Shown here one piece after another: positions 27,994-38,200 of a DNA stretch of 64,000 nucleotides (the stretch's first letter is position 1; each line of letters opens with the position of its first letter). The notes beneath the pieces are model-generated. The model did not search any database and had not been told where the DNA came from. It worked only from the letters and a program-made list of their open reading frames with translations. Position numbers and translations under genes: made by a program. The DNA lies in NCBI GenBank assembly GCA_002747055.1, contig PDSQ01000007.1, positions 1 through 64,000 on the forward strand. Direction: 5' to 3'. This DNA is from Gammaproteobacteria bacterium (lineage in GTDB: Bacteria > Pseudomonadota > Gammaproteobacteria > Pseudomonadales > Oleiphilaceae).

Positions 27994-29499
27994 ATGGTCG
28001 ATTTGAGGCCACTGCTTTTTATCAATGCCCTGCTTTTTATGACACTGCTCACTGTCGGTTTCGCCCAGGTTACTCAGCAGAATTCTTACTCAGGGCCCGA
28101 TTTGCCGCCTTTATCCGTCGACAACCGCTTCTCGCCCAATAAAATGGCGGAGAACAACCCCCGGATTGCGCAGACAGCCCGACAAGACAAGCAGTCTGAA
28201 CCAGATGATTTTGACCAGATAACAACTGCCAATGACTCCGAAGCGGATATATTTGCAGATGTTCCTTCCCGGGTAACATCAAACGACATACAGGTAAAAA
28301 AACACCTCGATACAGTGGTGGAAAGTGACCCGACAGGCGCAACGAACAAACCAGAGGCCAGGGTGATCACAACCACGAACAAAACGTCTGCCAAGAGCAA
28401 AGCGGAAATAACCGGATCCGTGACGATGGTTGTATCCAATGAAACCGAGCGGGTATCCCAACCTCGATCGACTACCGGGGACGAGGAATCGAAACCAATT
28501 GCCAAAAAAATCGAGATGGAACCGGTTACCTTCGTAAAACCGAAGACACCGCCGGTAGCCAAAGCGACGACTGGCAAGCTGATCGTTCGCTCCAACGTGA
28601 ATGGCGACATGGTGCTTATCAATGGCAAGCCCTATGGCAAAACCAAACTCGAGGTTAATCTCAAACCGGGTAGATACAACGTTGAAGTCGCCAAGCCCGG
28701 CTACGTTAGCTGGAAAGGGGCGACCAACGTTTACCTGGGCAAATCCAGCGCTCTGGTTGCAAGCCTCGAAGAGTACACCTCGGTGGAGTATCGGGACGGA
28801 CAATGGCGCGGTGGCATCAGCACAGGTGAAGGCACTTATATCGAGTCTGATGGAACTGAGTACACCGGGTCATTTGTCAATAAACTGTTTCATGGCAAAG
28901 GCGCTATCCGTTATCCTGACGGTATTAAATACAGTGGCGACTGGTTTGAGGGTAAGATGCATGGCCAGGGTTCGTTAACCTTGGCAAATGGTGATGTTTA
29001 CATTGGTGGCTTTCGTGACGACCAATTCAATGGCGACGGCACGCTGACAAAGGCAAACGGCGATATTTTCTCTGGCTTTTGGGTCAAGGGTGCGCTTAAC
29101 GGCGATGGAAGTCTGACTACCCGGGAGGGTCTCCTGTATGTCGGTGGTTTTGCTGACAACCTGTTTCACGGACAAGGCGATCTGACTTACCCCGACGGCA
29201 GGCACTATGACGGTTCATTTTCGAATGGCAAATACCATGGTAAAGGTGTGGAAACCTTTGCCGATGGCAAACAATACTCGGGACAATTTATGGATGGCAC
29301 CTATCACGGCCATGGAGAAATACTGAATCCTAACGGAAGCAAAATTTCCGGCACATTCAAGTTTGGCAAACCCTATGGAAAGGCCAAACTAACCACACCG
29401 GAAGGCGAAATTTTTACCGCACGGACTAATGAGCCCGGTGTGTGTTATCGTGAAAAGAGTTACCGCGCAACGCAATGTCCTCCAATGGAAGGCTGGTAA
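27994..29499 (+). CDS. exported PEGA-MORN repeat protein
   Basis: 501-residue protein with an N-terminal signal or anchor helix (about residues 8-24), a disordered Thr/Lys/Glu-rich spacer to about 190, a PEGA domain (about 193-260: GKLIVRS, DMVLINGKPYGKT, GRYNVEVAKPGY) and nine MORN repeats of 23 residues (about 262-470), such as YSGDWFEGKMHGQGSL. PEGA domains are linked to the cell surface and MORN repeats to membranes and scaffolding. GAGG lies about 10 bases before ATG 27994. A response regulator gene follows 75 bases downstream, suggesting a shared function. The role is unknown. Confidence 0.8.
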   Translation: MVDLRPLLFINALLFMTLLTVGFAQVTQQNSYSGPDLPPLSVDNRFSPNKMAENNPRIAQTARQDKQSEPDDFDQITTANDSEADIFADVPSRVTSNDIQVKKHLDTVVESDPTGATNKPEARVITTTNKTSAKSKAEITGSVTMVVSNETERVSQPRSTTGDEESKPIAKKIEMEPVTFVKPKTPPVAKATTGKLIVRSNVNGDMVLINGKPYGKTKLEVNLKPGRYNVEVAKPGYVSWKGATNVYLGKSSALVASLEEYTSVEYRDGQWRGGISTGEGTYIESDGTEYTGSFVNKLFHGKGAIRYPDGIKYSGDWFEGKMHGQGSLTLANGDVYIGGFRDDQFNGDGTLTKANGDIFSGFWVKGALNGDGSLTTREGLLYVGGFADNLFHGQGDLTYPDGRHYDGSFSNGKYHGKGVETFADGKQYSGQFMDGTYHGHGEILNPNGSKISGTFKFGKPYGKAKLTTPEGEIFTARTNEPGVCYREKSYRATQCPPMEGW

Positions 29500-29574
29500 A
29501 TACACAGTGAGATTAAGGTATAGTTGGCAGGCTGATGCTGTTGCCAAGAATTGATTCGAATTGAGGTAAAAAAG

Positions 29575-30639
29575 GTGATAAAAAACGCATTACTGGTAGA
29601 TGACTCGAAAGTGGCACGCTTTGCGCTTAACAAACTGCTGGAAAAAACCAATCTTCGAGTCACCATGGCCAGTTCAGCCGAGGAGGCTTTGGACTACCTC
29701 AATACTCACGATCAGCCAGATGTCATATTTATGGATCATTTGATGCCGGGCATGAACGGTGTCGAGGCAACCAAGGTTATCAAGAGCAATCCCGAGACCG
29801 CAAACATTCCGGTAATCATGTGCACATCCAAGAAAACCGACGAATTTATCGAGGAAGCTCGTGAGTACGGGGTATACAGTATTCTGGGCAAGCCACCACA
29901 ACCTCAGGGCCTAACCAATATACTGGATGCATTGAAGAACGATGTTCAACACGGAAACCTTCCCGAACCATTGGTTGATTTGTCGAAACACCGAGAGCGC
30001 AAAATCATCGATGCAAAAACCTTGGCACGCAAATCGACACCACAAGAGATTGAAGACGCAACACCTTTGCCCGGTGATACGATTGAACGAGTGGCTCAAG
30101 TTTCGGTTAAAAACCAAATCAATACTCGCTTACACGAATTGCTCAGCAGTCTTTTTGATGAGCAATACGACTACTTGAGCAAACTCGTGGCAGACTCAAG
30201 GGTAACTCAGTACAGCCAGCTTCAGGATACCGTTGCTGGACTCAGAAACGAGCTGAAGGAACAGACAACCCAACTTAAAAATGAAATAGCCGCTGAAGTC
30301 AGCCTGTTCATCGGCAACCAACTGGTAGAATTCCGTCGAGAACTGGAAAACGACTCGATCAAAGGTGGCATTTCAGTCAATCAGATGGATGAACTCAAGG
30401 ATCATATGACATCCGTACAGTCTATCGACACTGACTTTTGGCAAACATTACAGACAGAGGCCATCCAGCAGGCTCACGATATCTCAAGAGAGACAGCAGA
30501 AGATATCGCTCAAAGAACGATCGACCTGTTCGTCCAGAATCAAAAGGCGACATCCAGCAAAGCCTATGTTGTGGCATTGGCGATCAGTATAGGTGTATTT
30601 ACCACCGGCATCGTATTTCTGTCTGGCATGCTGGGCTGA
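29575..30639 (+). CDS. response regulator with C-terminal membrane helix
   Basis: 354-residue protein. The receiver domain fills residues 1-125 with all key residues: acidic Asp9/Asp10 (LLVDDS), phospho-acceptor Asp54 ([13 protein letters not shown]), Thr84 (MCTSK) and Lys106 (LGKPP). Instead of a DNA-binding output it has a linker, a long coiled coil (about 185-320) and one C-terminal helix ([20 protein letters not shown]) that should insert in the membrane. The start is GTG 29575 with GAGG 8 bases upstream. No histidine kinase is nearby. It probably acts with the PEGA-MORN gene upstream, but this is inference. Confidence 0.82.
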   Translation: MIKNALLVDDSKVARFALNKLLEKTNLRVTMASSAEEALDYLNTHDQPDVIFMDHLMPGMNGVEATKVIKSNPETANIPVIMCTSKKTDEFIEEAREYGVYSILGKPPQPQGLTNILDALKNDVQHGNLPEPLVDLSKHRERKIIDAKTLARKSTPQEIEDATPLPGDTIERVAQVSVKNQINTRLHELLSSLFDEQYDYLSKLVADSRVTQYSQLQDTVAGLRNELKEQTTQLKNEIAAEVSLFIGNQLVEFRRELENDSIKGGISVNQMDELKDHMTSVQSIDTDFWQTLQTEAIQQAHDISRETAEDIAQRTIDLFVQNQKATSSKAYVVALAISIGVFTTGIVFLSGMLG

Positions 30640-30652
30640 TTGGGACGCCAGC

Positions 30653-31207
30653 TTGTATAGTCTACTCAACCCCGTATTCAGGCATGCTCATTTGATAAGG
30701 GGTATCGCTGTCAATTGTGCCGTTGCCATTGTGTTAACCCGGGAAACTCCCGCCAGGGTGCTACTTATTCAGCGGGCAATCAGGCCCGGTGACCCCTGGT
30801 CGGGGCATATGGCTTTCCCTGGAGGCAGGAAATCAGGTTCAGACCAATCGTTACAAGAAACAGCCCACCGGGAAACTTACGAAGAAACCGGAATAAATCT
30901 GCCAGATCCGAGTGATTTTCCGTCTCTTAGAGACTGGATTACCAAATCGCATTCAAGTGCTCGCCCAATGACTGTTACGCCTTTTGTTTACTACCTGGAT
31001 GCACCTTGCGTCACTTCGATTAATCACGAGGTTGCGGAAATAGTCTGGTTACCACTGGATGTTTTCAGACAACACGATATCAGGAAAAAAATGCGATGGA
31101 AAATTGGCAGAATCAGTCTTCCGGTTCAATATGTACCTTATGAAAACCGGCGGGTCTGGGGGTTGACACTCGCAATGATTGACGACCTTGTGGGACGCCT
31201 GGACTAG
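30653..31207 (+). CDS. Nudix hydrolase, CoA pyrophosphatase type
   Basis: 184-residue Nudix protein. The Nudix box is visible as GGRKSGSDQSLQETAHRETY followed by EETGI, with the catalytic acid cluster REtyEE intact. The preceding SGHMAFPGG resembles the NudL/CoA-diphosphatase subgroup that cleaves CoA to 4'-phosphopantetheine and 3',5'-ADP. The start is uncertain: TTG 30653 has GGGA 7 bases upstream and follows the response regulator stop, while GTG 30593 would overlap that gene by 47 bases. Confidence 0.78.
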   Translation: MYSLLNPVFRHAHLIRGIAVNCAVAIVLTRETPARVLLIQRAIRPGDPWSGHMAFPGGRKSGSDQSLQETAHRETYEETGINLPDPSDFPSLRDWITKSHSSARPMTVTPFVYYLDAPCVTSINHEVAEIVWLPLDVFRQHDIRKKMRWKIGRISLPVQYVPYENRRVWGLTLAMIDDLVGRLD

Positions 31208-31241
31208 CCTCATCTTATCAGTTTATGTTTTGAACCGAATC

Positions 31242-32492
31242 ATGACAGCATCCGCGGAAAAACCCAAACACTGTGTGCCCAAGCCAATTTTTGACAATAT
31301 TGAACACTTGAGCAATCCATTCAACCAAAAACAATTTGAAGTTCCCAATCAGGACACGGGTATTGGTTACGCCTTGGATTTCGAGTTTGCCTGGAAATTT
31401 ATCTACAGTTATAACGGCAGCACAGCGACTTTTAATGTGTATCGTCGTGAAATCGAGCGTTTGTTACAGTGGGCCTGGCTGATCAGAGCGGAGTCCATTG
31501 TTGATTTAAAGCGGCATGATATAGAAGACTATATTCGCTTTTGTCAAAAACCGCCTGTTGCCTGGATTGGCACCAAAAACGTATCCCGGTTTGTCAGTCG
31601 AAACGACAAGAGGATCATCAATCCTGCCTGGCGGCCTTTTGTTGTCGGCGTCAATAAAGTCGAACACAAGCATGGTCATTCCCCCGATAGAAAAAAATAC
31701 GTTTTGTCACAACCGGCATTGAAAGCGCTGTTTTCGGTTCTGTCTTCGTTTTACAATTTTCTTGTTCAGGAGGAGGTGACCGAATCAAACCCTGTCATGC
31801 TGATTCGCCAAAAAAGTAAATTTCTGCAAAAACGCAACACCAAAACCCCGATCAGGCGAATCAGTAACCTTCAATGGCAGTTTGTTTTTGAAACAACCGA
31901 GCTTTTAGCCAATCAGGATAAACGTCACGAAAGAAGTCTGTTCATCATGAATTGTCTTTACGGCATGTATCTGAGAATATCCGAACTGGTGACCGATGAG
32001 CGTTCCAGCCCGGTGATGGGGGATTTTCGTAAGGACATGGACGGCAACTGGTGGTTACACGTTGTTGGCAAAGGCAATAAAAGTCGTATTGTCACGGTAT
32101 CGGATGATATGCTGGACGCATTGAAACGATTTCGACTGTCACTGGGACTTACCCCACTGCCCACATCGGATGAAACCACGCCGTTGATTCCGAAAAATCT
32201 GGGCAATGGCCCAGTGACCAGTACCCGACAAATACGCGCCATTGTACAACAATGTTTTGATTTGTCTTTTCAAAGAATGCGGGAGGAAGGACTGGAAACC
32301 GATGCCGCTGAACTCGAAGCCGCCACCGCTCACTGGCTACGCCATACCGGAATCTCCGAGGATGTAAAGATACGCCCCAGGGAACACGTCAGAGACGATG
32401 CCGGTCATGCCTCGATGCAGACAACAGACCGCTATGTTGATAGCGACCTGCGTGAAAGGCATTCTTCCGGCAAACATAAAAGAATAAAATGA
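31242..32492 (+). CDS. tyrosine recombinase / site-specific integrase
   Basis: 416-residue tyrosine recombinase. A core-binding helical domain (about residues 45-200) precedes the catalytic domain with the first Arg in MYLRISELV, a Lys in VVGKGNKSR, HWLRH (HxxR) near residue 365, GHAS and the nucleophile Tyr in TTDRYVD. All six catalytic positions are therefore present. No tRNA, phage gene or repeat flanks it, so it is an orphan rather than part of a visible island. The start ATG 31242 lacks a strong ribosome binding site; the longer frame from 31179 would overlap the Nudix gene. Confidence 0.85.
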   Translation: MTASAEKPKHCVPKPIFDNIEHLSNPFNQKQFEVPNQDTGIGYALDFEFAWKFIYSYNGSTATFNVYRREIERLLQWAWLIRAESIVDLKRHDIEDYIRFCQKPPVAWIGTKNVSRFVSRNDKRIINPAWRPFVVGVNKVEHKHGHSPDRKKYVLSQPALKALFSVLSSFYNFLVQEEVTESNPVMLIRQKSKFLQKRNTKTPIRRISNLQWQFVFETTELLANQDKRHERSLFIMNCLYGMYLRISELVTDERSSPVMGDFRKDMDGNWWLHVVGKGNKSRIVTVSDDMLDALKRFRLSLGLTPLPTSDETTPLIPKNLGNGPVTSTRQIRAIVQQCFDLSFQRMREEGLETDAAELEAATAHWLRHTGISEDVKIRPREHVRDDAGHASMQTTDRYVDSDLRERHSSGKHKRIK

Positions 32493-32505
32493 TGATTCTA
32501 GCGGC

Positions 32506-32529
32506 ACGAGATCCTTTGCAGGGTCTCGT
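32506..32529 (+). terminator. possible terminator after the recombinase
   Basis: ACGAGATCC at 32506-32514 pairs with GGGTCTCGT at 32521-32529 (one G-T pair, 6-base loop), 14 bases after the recombinase stop. There is no U-tract. Confidence 0.35.
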
Positions 32530-32596
32530 CACCGCTGGATTCGATCCTGTCTCGATACCTCAATACAGATAAACGAAAAATTTTTTGACCTAGACG

Positions 32597-32624
32597 CTTG
32601 AAATAGCGATTTCAGCCCTCACCT
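32597..32624 (+). promoter_or_regulatory. sigma-32-like heat-shock promoter
   Basis: CTTGAAA at 32597-32603 is a perfect sigma-32 -35 element, and CCCTCACCT 12 bases later approximates the CCCCATNT -10. It lies about 190 bases upstream of a small heat-shock gene, the expected context. Confidence 0.45.
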
Positions 32625-32789
32625 TTGACAATATAACAGGAATGAATAAATGACCTGGAAAGGTAATTGTTCTGTTGAGGCAGACCAGGGATAGTGTTGG
32701 AATGCCGCGATTTTTCGAACTGACGGGTCAGCTTTGCAACTGAGTCTCAAGAAGAGCTTTTGCAGCCGGCTTGTTGGGAGAATTAGTAT

Positions 32790-32806
32790 TGCTTCTAATG
32801 GAGAAT
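32790..32806 (+). promoter_or_regulatory. candidate RNA thermometer masking the hsp20 ribosome site
   Basis: CTTC at 32792-32795 can pair with the Shine-Dalgarno GGAG at 32800-32803 around a UAAU loop, with further weak U-A pairs outside. A UUGCU-type strand facing the ribosome site is the hallmark of ROSE thermometers in small heat-shock genes. The stem is short, so the call is tentative. Confidence 0.35.
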
Positions 32807-32811
32807 ATATC

Positions 32812-33279
32812 ATGACTAGAATCGACTTTACCCCTTTGTACCGCAGCTCTGTTGGCTTTGACCGTTTAGCATCCATTCTGGATCATTCAATGCGCAATGA
32901 AAATGCAGGCGGCGGTTATCCCCCATATAACATTGAAGTTCAGGAAGAAAACCACTACAGAATTACCCTGGCCGTGGCCGGCTTCAACCGTGATGAATTG
33001 GATATTCATGTCGAAAAAGGCGTATTGACTATCCGTGGCAAAAAAGAACCCGAACAAAGTGATCGACAATTCCTCTATCAGGGTATCGCCAACCGATCAT
33101 TTGAAAGAAAATTCAATCTGGCCGATTACGTAGAAGTGCGAGAAGCGGGCTTGGATAACGGCATACTCGCCATACAGTTGGTAAAAGAAATTCCTGAAGC
33201 GATGAAGCCTAAAACCATTCCAATCGGTGCATCCAAACCCGCTCTGCACCAAACAGTGGACGACACTGAAGTTCAATAA
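32812..33279 (+). CDS. small heat-shock protein Hsp20/IbpA
   Basis: 155-residue alpha-crystallin-type chaperone that binds unfolding proteins and aggregates. The start MTRIDFTPLYRSSVGFDRL and PPYNIEVQEENHYRITLAVAG match IbpA-type proteins; the crystallin domain covers about residues 38-130 and the C-terminal IPI-like anchor is seen as KTIPIG. ATG 32812 has GGAGA 8 bases upstream; the longer frame from 32734 is unsupported. A heat-shock promoter and a possible RNA thermometer precede it. Confidence 0.93.
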   Translation: MTRIDFTPLYRSSVGFDRLASILDHSMRNENAGGGYPPYNIEVQEENHYRITLAVAGFNRDELDIHVEKGVLTIRGKKEPEQSDRQFLYQGIANRSFERKFNLADYVEVREAGLDNGILAIQLVKEIPEAMKPKTIPIGASKPALHQTVDDTEVQ

Positions 33280-33287
33280 CCGGATAA

Positions 33288-33309
33288 GGGCCAGTCACCG
33301 GGCTGGCCC
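33288..33309. terminator. GC-rich hairpin between hsp20 and recD
   Basis: GGGCCAG at 33288-33294 pairs with CTGGCCC at 33303-33309 around an 8-base loop, between the convergent hsp20 and recD genes. A U-tract is missing, so it may be a bidirectional but inefficient terminator. Confidence 0.5.
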
Positions 33310-33345
33310 AACAATACTCTGCAACAGCCACTTGGATCAGTTTAT

Positions 33346-35295
33346 TCACGACTTGAAATCAATCTCCGAATCGCACCGACGCGCCAGCCCTGAATACCGA
33401 ATGGCTTGTCGTTGCACAGCCTGCATCCAAACGGCCTGACTTGCCACCACAGACACCGACGTTTTAGCTCGTGTGATCGCCGTATACAGTAGCTGGCGGC
33501 TAAGCAGCTCGTTGTCATAGTCAGGTAACACAATCGCGACCTGATCAAATTCGGAACCCTGGGTTTTATGTATCGTCATTGCATAGACGGTTTCAACCCG
33601 AGGCAAACGGGCCAGATTGACTTGCCGGAACAGAGTCTGACCCTGTTCATCTTTACCTTCTTCGAAAAAAGCGGCAAGCTGACCCGAATCATTTTGCCAT
33701 ACTAGGCCAACATCACCATTGAATAATCGGATGCTGTAATTGTTCTCCGTCACCATAATCGGTCGCCCGCTATAATGCTGGCCAGTGCGGATGCCTGGAT
33801 TGGTTTTCGATAAAATGGTTTCTGCCAAAGCATTTAACACTTCGACGCCTCTCGGCCCGACCCGGTTGGGAGCAAGAACACGAAACCTGGCCAGGGCAGC
33901 GAATGCCTCTGCCACACTACTAGCGCGAACAATGGACAAACTATGCGTTTTAACAATAGACTCGAACCAGTCCGCAAAATCGCTGTTATTGATACGTGAC
34001 ACATTGTGCGCCAAATCCGATACTTCGAGTTTGGCTGGATCAACCGGATCGATCAGGCCATCAAAATTCGACCCGCTCCGCTCTTTCAACAACTGCCAGC
34101 TGGCTGAATCCTGACCCGAAACGACCGCATTGGCCAACTCTCCGATCGACCCGGCAAATCGCCAGCTTTTATGCAAGGTAACAATATGATCCGGATCGTT
34201 TTCCTGAACCGAAAGATGTGTTTCACCGGTTAACCTGGCAATAGCCACTGCCGTACTCGGACTAAAACGATTTTTTGCCTGCCGGGTCAATTCTGCAAGT
34301 ACACTGCCTACCTCGACGGAAGGTAACTGATTTGGATCACCTGACATAATCAGTTTGGCATCCGGTCGGGTTGCCCGGAATATGCGTGTCAACATCGGTA
34401 AATCAATCATCGAAGCCTCATCCAGCACCAGCACATCACAAGGCAATAGACGCTCTGCTGCAAATTTGGGCTGGACACTCCGTGGTCGAAAACCGAGTAG
34501 CCGGTGCAAGGTTTTAGCATTATTGGGCACCTGGTTGAGTTTTTCAGCAGACACCCCGAGTTCGGCCAACTGCGCCTTGCCAGCGATGATTGATTCATTT
34601 AATCGTTGGGCCGCCTTGCCTGTCGGAGCAGCCAACTCAATTATAAGCTGGCCATCATAGAGTTCCTGCAACGCCAATAGCAAACGCGTGACAGCGAAGG
34701 TTTTACCTGTGCCGGGGCCGCCGGTTATGATAGTAAAGTTACGCAGCAACGCATTCGCCACCGCCACCTTGGACCAATTCACCTCTGCCGCCTCGCCATC
34801 GTCAGTACCGGCAGACTTATCGTAACAAGTAGCGAGCAAGGCACTGACTCTGGTTATTTGCTTATCAGTGAGCGGTTTCTCACCCAGCCTTGAGTTCAAT
34901 GCCGCAACCACTTCTTTTTCATAGGCCCAATAACGCCGGATAAACAGGCAGTCGTTGTCAAAAACCAGTGCCTTGTCCAGCTCCGGCGCCAGACCGATAG
35001 GGTCAAGACAGGCACGTATTATTTCAACATCAGGGAACGCGTAACCTGCCTGGTGTTGTGTTTCATCCACCTGCTCTGTATCAGACGAAGCAAACAGACA
35101 CTGATCTGAAACCACGAACAATGGCAGGCAGCTATGTCCCCGCCGTAAATACGATGAAAGTGCTAAAACAAGATGAAAAAACAAGTCATTGTTATCTTCA
35201 CCAAACTCGACACACAAGGCTCGGGCTAGATAAAAGTCAATTTCGAGGACGCCATGGAGCACACTGGCGCAGTGTTCAAAACAGCCATACTTCAT
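33346..35295 (-). CDS. recD: exodeoxyribonuclease V alpha subunit RecD
   Basis: 649-residue SF1B 5'-3' helicase, the fast motor of the RecBCD complex that processes double-strand breaks. Walker A GGPGTGKT lies at residues 192-199, Walker B around VLVLDEASMIDLPM, and the late motifs include MTIHKTQGSEFDQV and LLYTAITRAK. The ATG overlaps the recB stop by 4 bases (ATGA), indicating translational coupling. The final gene of recC-recB-recD; length is near the usual 600-700. Confidence 0.95.
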   Translation of the reverse strand: MKYGCFEHCASVLHGVLEIDFYLARALCVEFGEDNNDLFFHLVLALSSYLRRGHSCLPLFVVSDQCLFASSDTEQVDETQHQAGYAFPDVEIIRACLDPIGLAPELDKALVFDNDCLFIRRYWAYEKEVVAALNSRLGEKPLTDKQITRVSALLATCYDKSAGTDDGEAAEVNWSKVAVANALLRNFTIITGGPGTGKTFAVTRLLLALQELYDGQLIIELAAPTGKAAQRLNESIIAGKAQLAELGVSAEKLNQVPNNAKTLHRLLGFRPRSVQPKFAAERLLPCDVLVLDEASMIDLPMLTRIFRATRPDAKLIMSGDPNQLPSVEVGSVLAELTRQAKNRFSPSTAVAIARLTGETHLSVQENDPDHIVTLHKSWRFAGSIGELANAVVSGQDSASWQLLKERSGSNFDGLIDPVDPAKLEVSDLAHNVSRINNSDFADWFESIVKTHSLSIVRASSVAEAFAALARFRVLAPNRVGPRGVEVLNALAETILSKTNPGIRTGQHYSGRPIMVTENNYSIRLFNGDVGLVWQNDSGQLAAFFEEGKDEQGQTLFRQVNLARLPRVETVYAMTIHKTQGSEFDQVAIVLPDYDNELLSRQLLYTAITRAKTSVSVVASQAVWMQAVQRQAIRYSGLARRCDSEIDFKS

Positions 35296-38200
35296 GCCAT
35301 GTCATCCCCTATGCAGTGTTCAGTCCCCGTTCCAAACAGCTTATCCAGTTGCATCAGTTCGTCGACTGTGATTGCTCGCCTGTAAATACCTGAATGCTCA
35401 CTATGAACCGGCGTTATACCTCGCAAATAAAGATAATAGACGCCACCGAAATGGGTTTCAGGAGAATACTCCTCAGTCAGTGTATTTTTCAGATATCGGT
35501 GCAGGGCCAATGAGTAGATCAGGTATTGCAGGTCATAAAATTGTTGATACACATTTTCGGCCAGTGCCTGCACTTGATAGTCTTCGTATCGGTCACCGAG
35601 ATGGTTGGATTTATAGTCTGCCACATAGTACTTACCCCTGAATTCGAAAATAAGGTCGATAAAACCATGCATCATACCGTTTAATTTTATCGACCCTTGC
35701 GATAAAGAACTCGACGACAACTGGATTCGCTGACGAGTGCCCCGATGCGCCATCAGTAATCGCTCCAGTTGATCGAGATTAACGTTGTCCATACTGAAAT
35801 AGAATTCAGCCTCACGCAGGGTATGTTCCCAGTGCAAGTCGGAAAGCCGCATGGTCTGGTCAAGATAACCAATAACAGGAATTTCTGCCAGTAATACTTC
35901 CTGTATCCACTCAATCAGGCGATCCTGATAGTCTGCTTCCGGGTCAAACCGGTTTAACAAAGGCTGAATGACCAGCCAGTCGGGATTGGCAAAATCAATA
36001 TGCTCCAGAATATCATGCAATAAATCACCAGTTTCACTGCCCTTTTTCAGACTGAAACGCAAAGGCACCGCTTGCCCTGAAACAGCCAATACAGTCGGGG
36101 CATTTTCCGCCGGCACCTTATCTGACCATTCATCCCGATCTTTTTGATCCTGGCGTTCAGCCCTTTGCTGATAGGCGGATTTTTTCATCATGGAATAGGA
36201 TGCCAACTGCCATTGATCGTCCAAACAGGTTGTAAAACTCGCCGGAGTCAGCGATTCTGCCTGTGTCGCATCGGTTTTGATCTTTTTAGGTAACGCTGTT
36301 TCAGAAGTGATAGAAATCAGTTTATTGGACGGGTTGGCCATGCTGGAACCAGCAAAATTCACCCCGGACGAAGGGATCAATGCCTCCAGCTGTGTCTGCC
36401 ACTGCGTATTGTTCGCCACTTTCAGAACCAGCCCGACACCCGATCTGACACTGTTCTCATCGATCGGAGCCAGGCCGATATAACAACGATGAGAGGCTCG
36501 GGTAACGGCGACATAAAACAGGCGAATGGATTCAGCATGCAGCTCGTCCCGCATCGCCGCCAGAGCGTCCTCAGTCGCACCCAGTTGATAAACCAGATCG
36601 CCAGTTTGCCGGTCATGATATTTGCTATAGGACACCAACGCATTGCCATTTTTTGTCGGATCCCGATAAGTGGTCGCATAAGGGATAAATACAATGGGGT
36701 ACTCCAGCCCTTTTGATTTATGCTGGGTCACGATTCGGATCAGGTTGCCTTCACTTTCTAACCGCTGTTCCACTTCTGCGGCTAAAGCCGGATTGTCACA
36801 TTGATCACGATACCATTTAAATAACTGTTGTGGTTGCCTGTATTGACGTGCCGCTTGCTGAAGCAGCTCAGCCAGATGCAATAGATTTGTCAACGTGCGT
36901 TCATGATCGGCAGGCTCGGGGCAGCAACAAGAATGTATCAACGAAAGCAACATATTCATACAACCCTGTTGCAACCAGCATTCACGCAGTGAATAAGCAC
37001 GCGCGCGAGCTGCGGTCCAGGCCAGTTCGCCTTGCTCTTGCGTCAACTCGGCCAGCATAGTCGCGTCACCACCCCATATGCGGGTGGATATGGCTGCGAC
37101 CAGCAAGCGGTCATTGTCACATTCAAGTATGCCAAGCAAAAGCGTTAACAGTTCCTTTGCTTCATTACTCGCAAAAACATTGGTTTTATCACTCAGATAA
37201 ACCGATGCATAGCCTGAACGCCGAAGTGCCTCTTTGATGACGATGGCTTCTTTGCCAGTACGAACCAGAACTGCAATATCCTTTTCCTGAACCCGCTGTT
37301 TACCCAAATAAACATGATTCAGCAGATGATCTATCTCGCTGACGCACCAACGGGTCAGCCCGGCAAGCCAGTCATTTTTAACCGGTTCACCTTTGGCGCC
37401 TGTCGGTCGGGCAATTTCAGGTAGCCAGATAAAATTGACAGCGCCAAATTGTTCGCGCGAATCCTTTAATGGCCTGGCCACCGCCGCGGCATGGGGCGAG
37501 TAACCAATACGTTCGTAGCTGATCCCGTTACCGAACACCTCGGAAGTCGGTTCGCCATCGAGCGGGCCGCCATAAAACAGCCGGTTATAGCCTTCCACAA
37601 CCGCACCAAGTGAGCGCCAGTTGGTCGCCATATGCCATCGAAAATCAGCCTGACGACGGGCTTTGAGATAGGCATAAATATCCCCGCCCCGAAAGCTGTA
37701 TATGGCCTGTTTGGGATCACCAATCATAAACAGTGCATGCCAAGAGTCAGACTGGGGATACAGGGCATCGAGTATGGTGTATTGTTTTGAGTCGGTATCC
37801 TGAAACTCGTCAACGAGCGCCACCGGATACTGGTTGCGTAACAGATTGACTAATCGCGCCGATTTATCCTCAGCCAGGCGTTCGGATAAATGGTCAATTA
37901 AATCATTGAAATCCATTTGGGCAGTTTTTTCTTTTGCCAAACCAAATCTCTTGCGAATGGCATAGATACCCTGTTTGACCAGAACTAAGGCGGGTAGCGA
38001 TTGCAAATAGTCCTCACGCTTCCGAAGCCATTGCTTGGTCTTGTCCTTATGCGACTTCACCAGCTCCTTGACCGGTTGGAACAGGCTGACCAACTCTTGT
38101 TTGGTGGCGTTGTCTTTTTTTGGATAGCGGGTACCAGAAAAAAATCGACTCGCCTCCGCCGGACAGGATGTCAACACATCGGCTTCAAGCCAGTCGATAA

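Larger units (their letters stand above)
32493..32811 (+). other. intergenic region upstream of hsp20
   Basis: 319 bases between the recombinase and the heat-shock gene with no credible coding sequence. It holds a stem-loop after the recombinase (32506-32529), a sigma-32-like promoter (32597-32624), a partial sigma-70 match (TTGACA at 32625 with a weak -10) and a leader of about 180 bases with a possible thermometer at its end. Confidence 0.5.

Noticed and set aside
28086..28803. Two long minus-strand frames opposite the PEGA-MORN gene
   Set aside because: They are antisense to the repetitive Thr/Lys-rich spacer; no promoter or ribosome site and composition typical of shadow frames.
28801..29430. 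MORN-repeat coding region considered as a tandem DNA repeat
   Set aside because: The 69-base periodicity is visible at protein level only; DNA repeats are too diverged to call a nucleotide repeat array.
32625..32655. Second promoter for hsp20 with TTGACA at 32625
   Set aside because: The -35 is perfect, but no acceptable -10 lies at 16-18 bases; kept only as a note in the intergenic entry.
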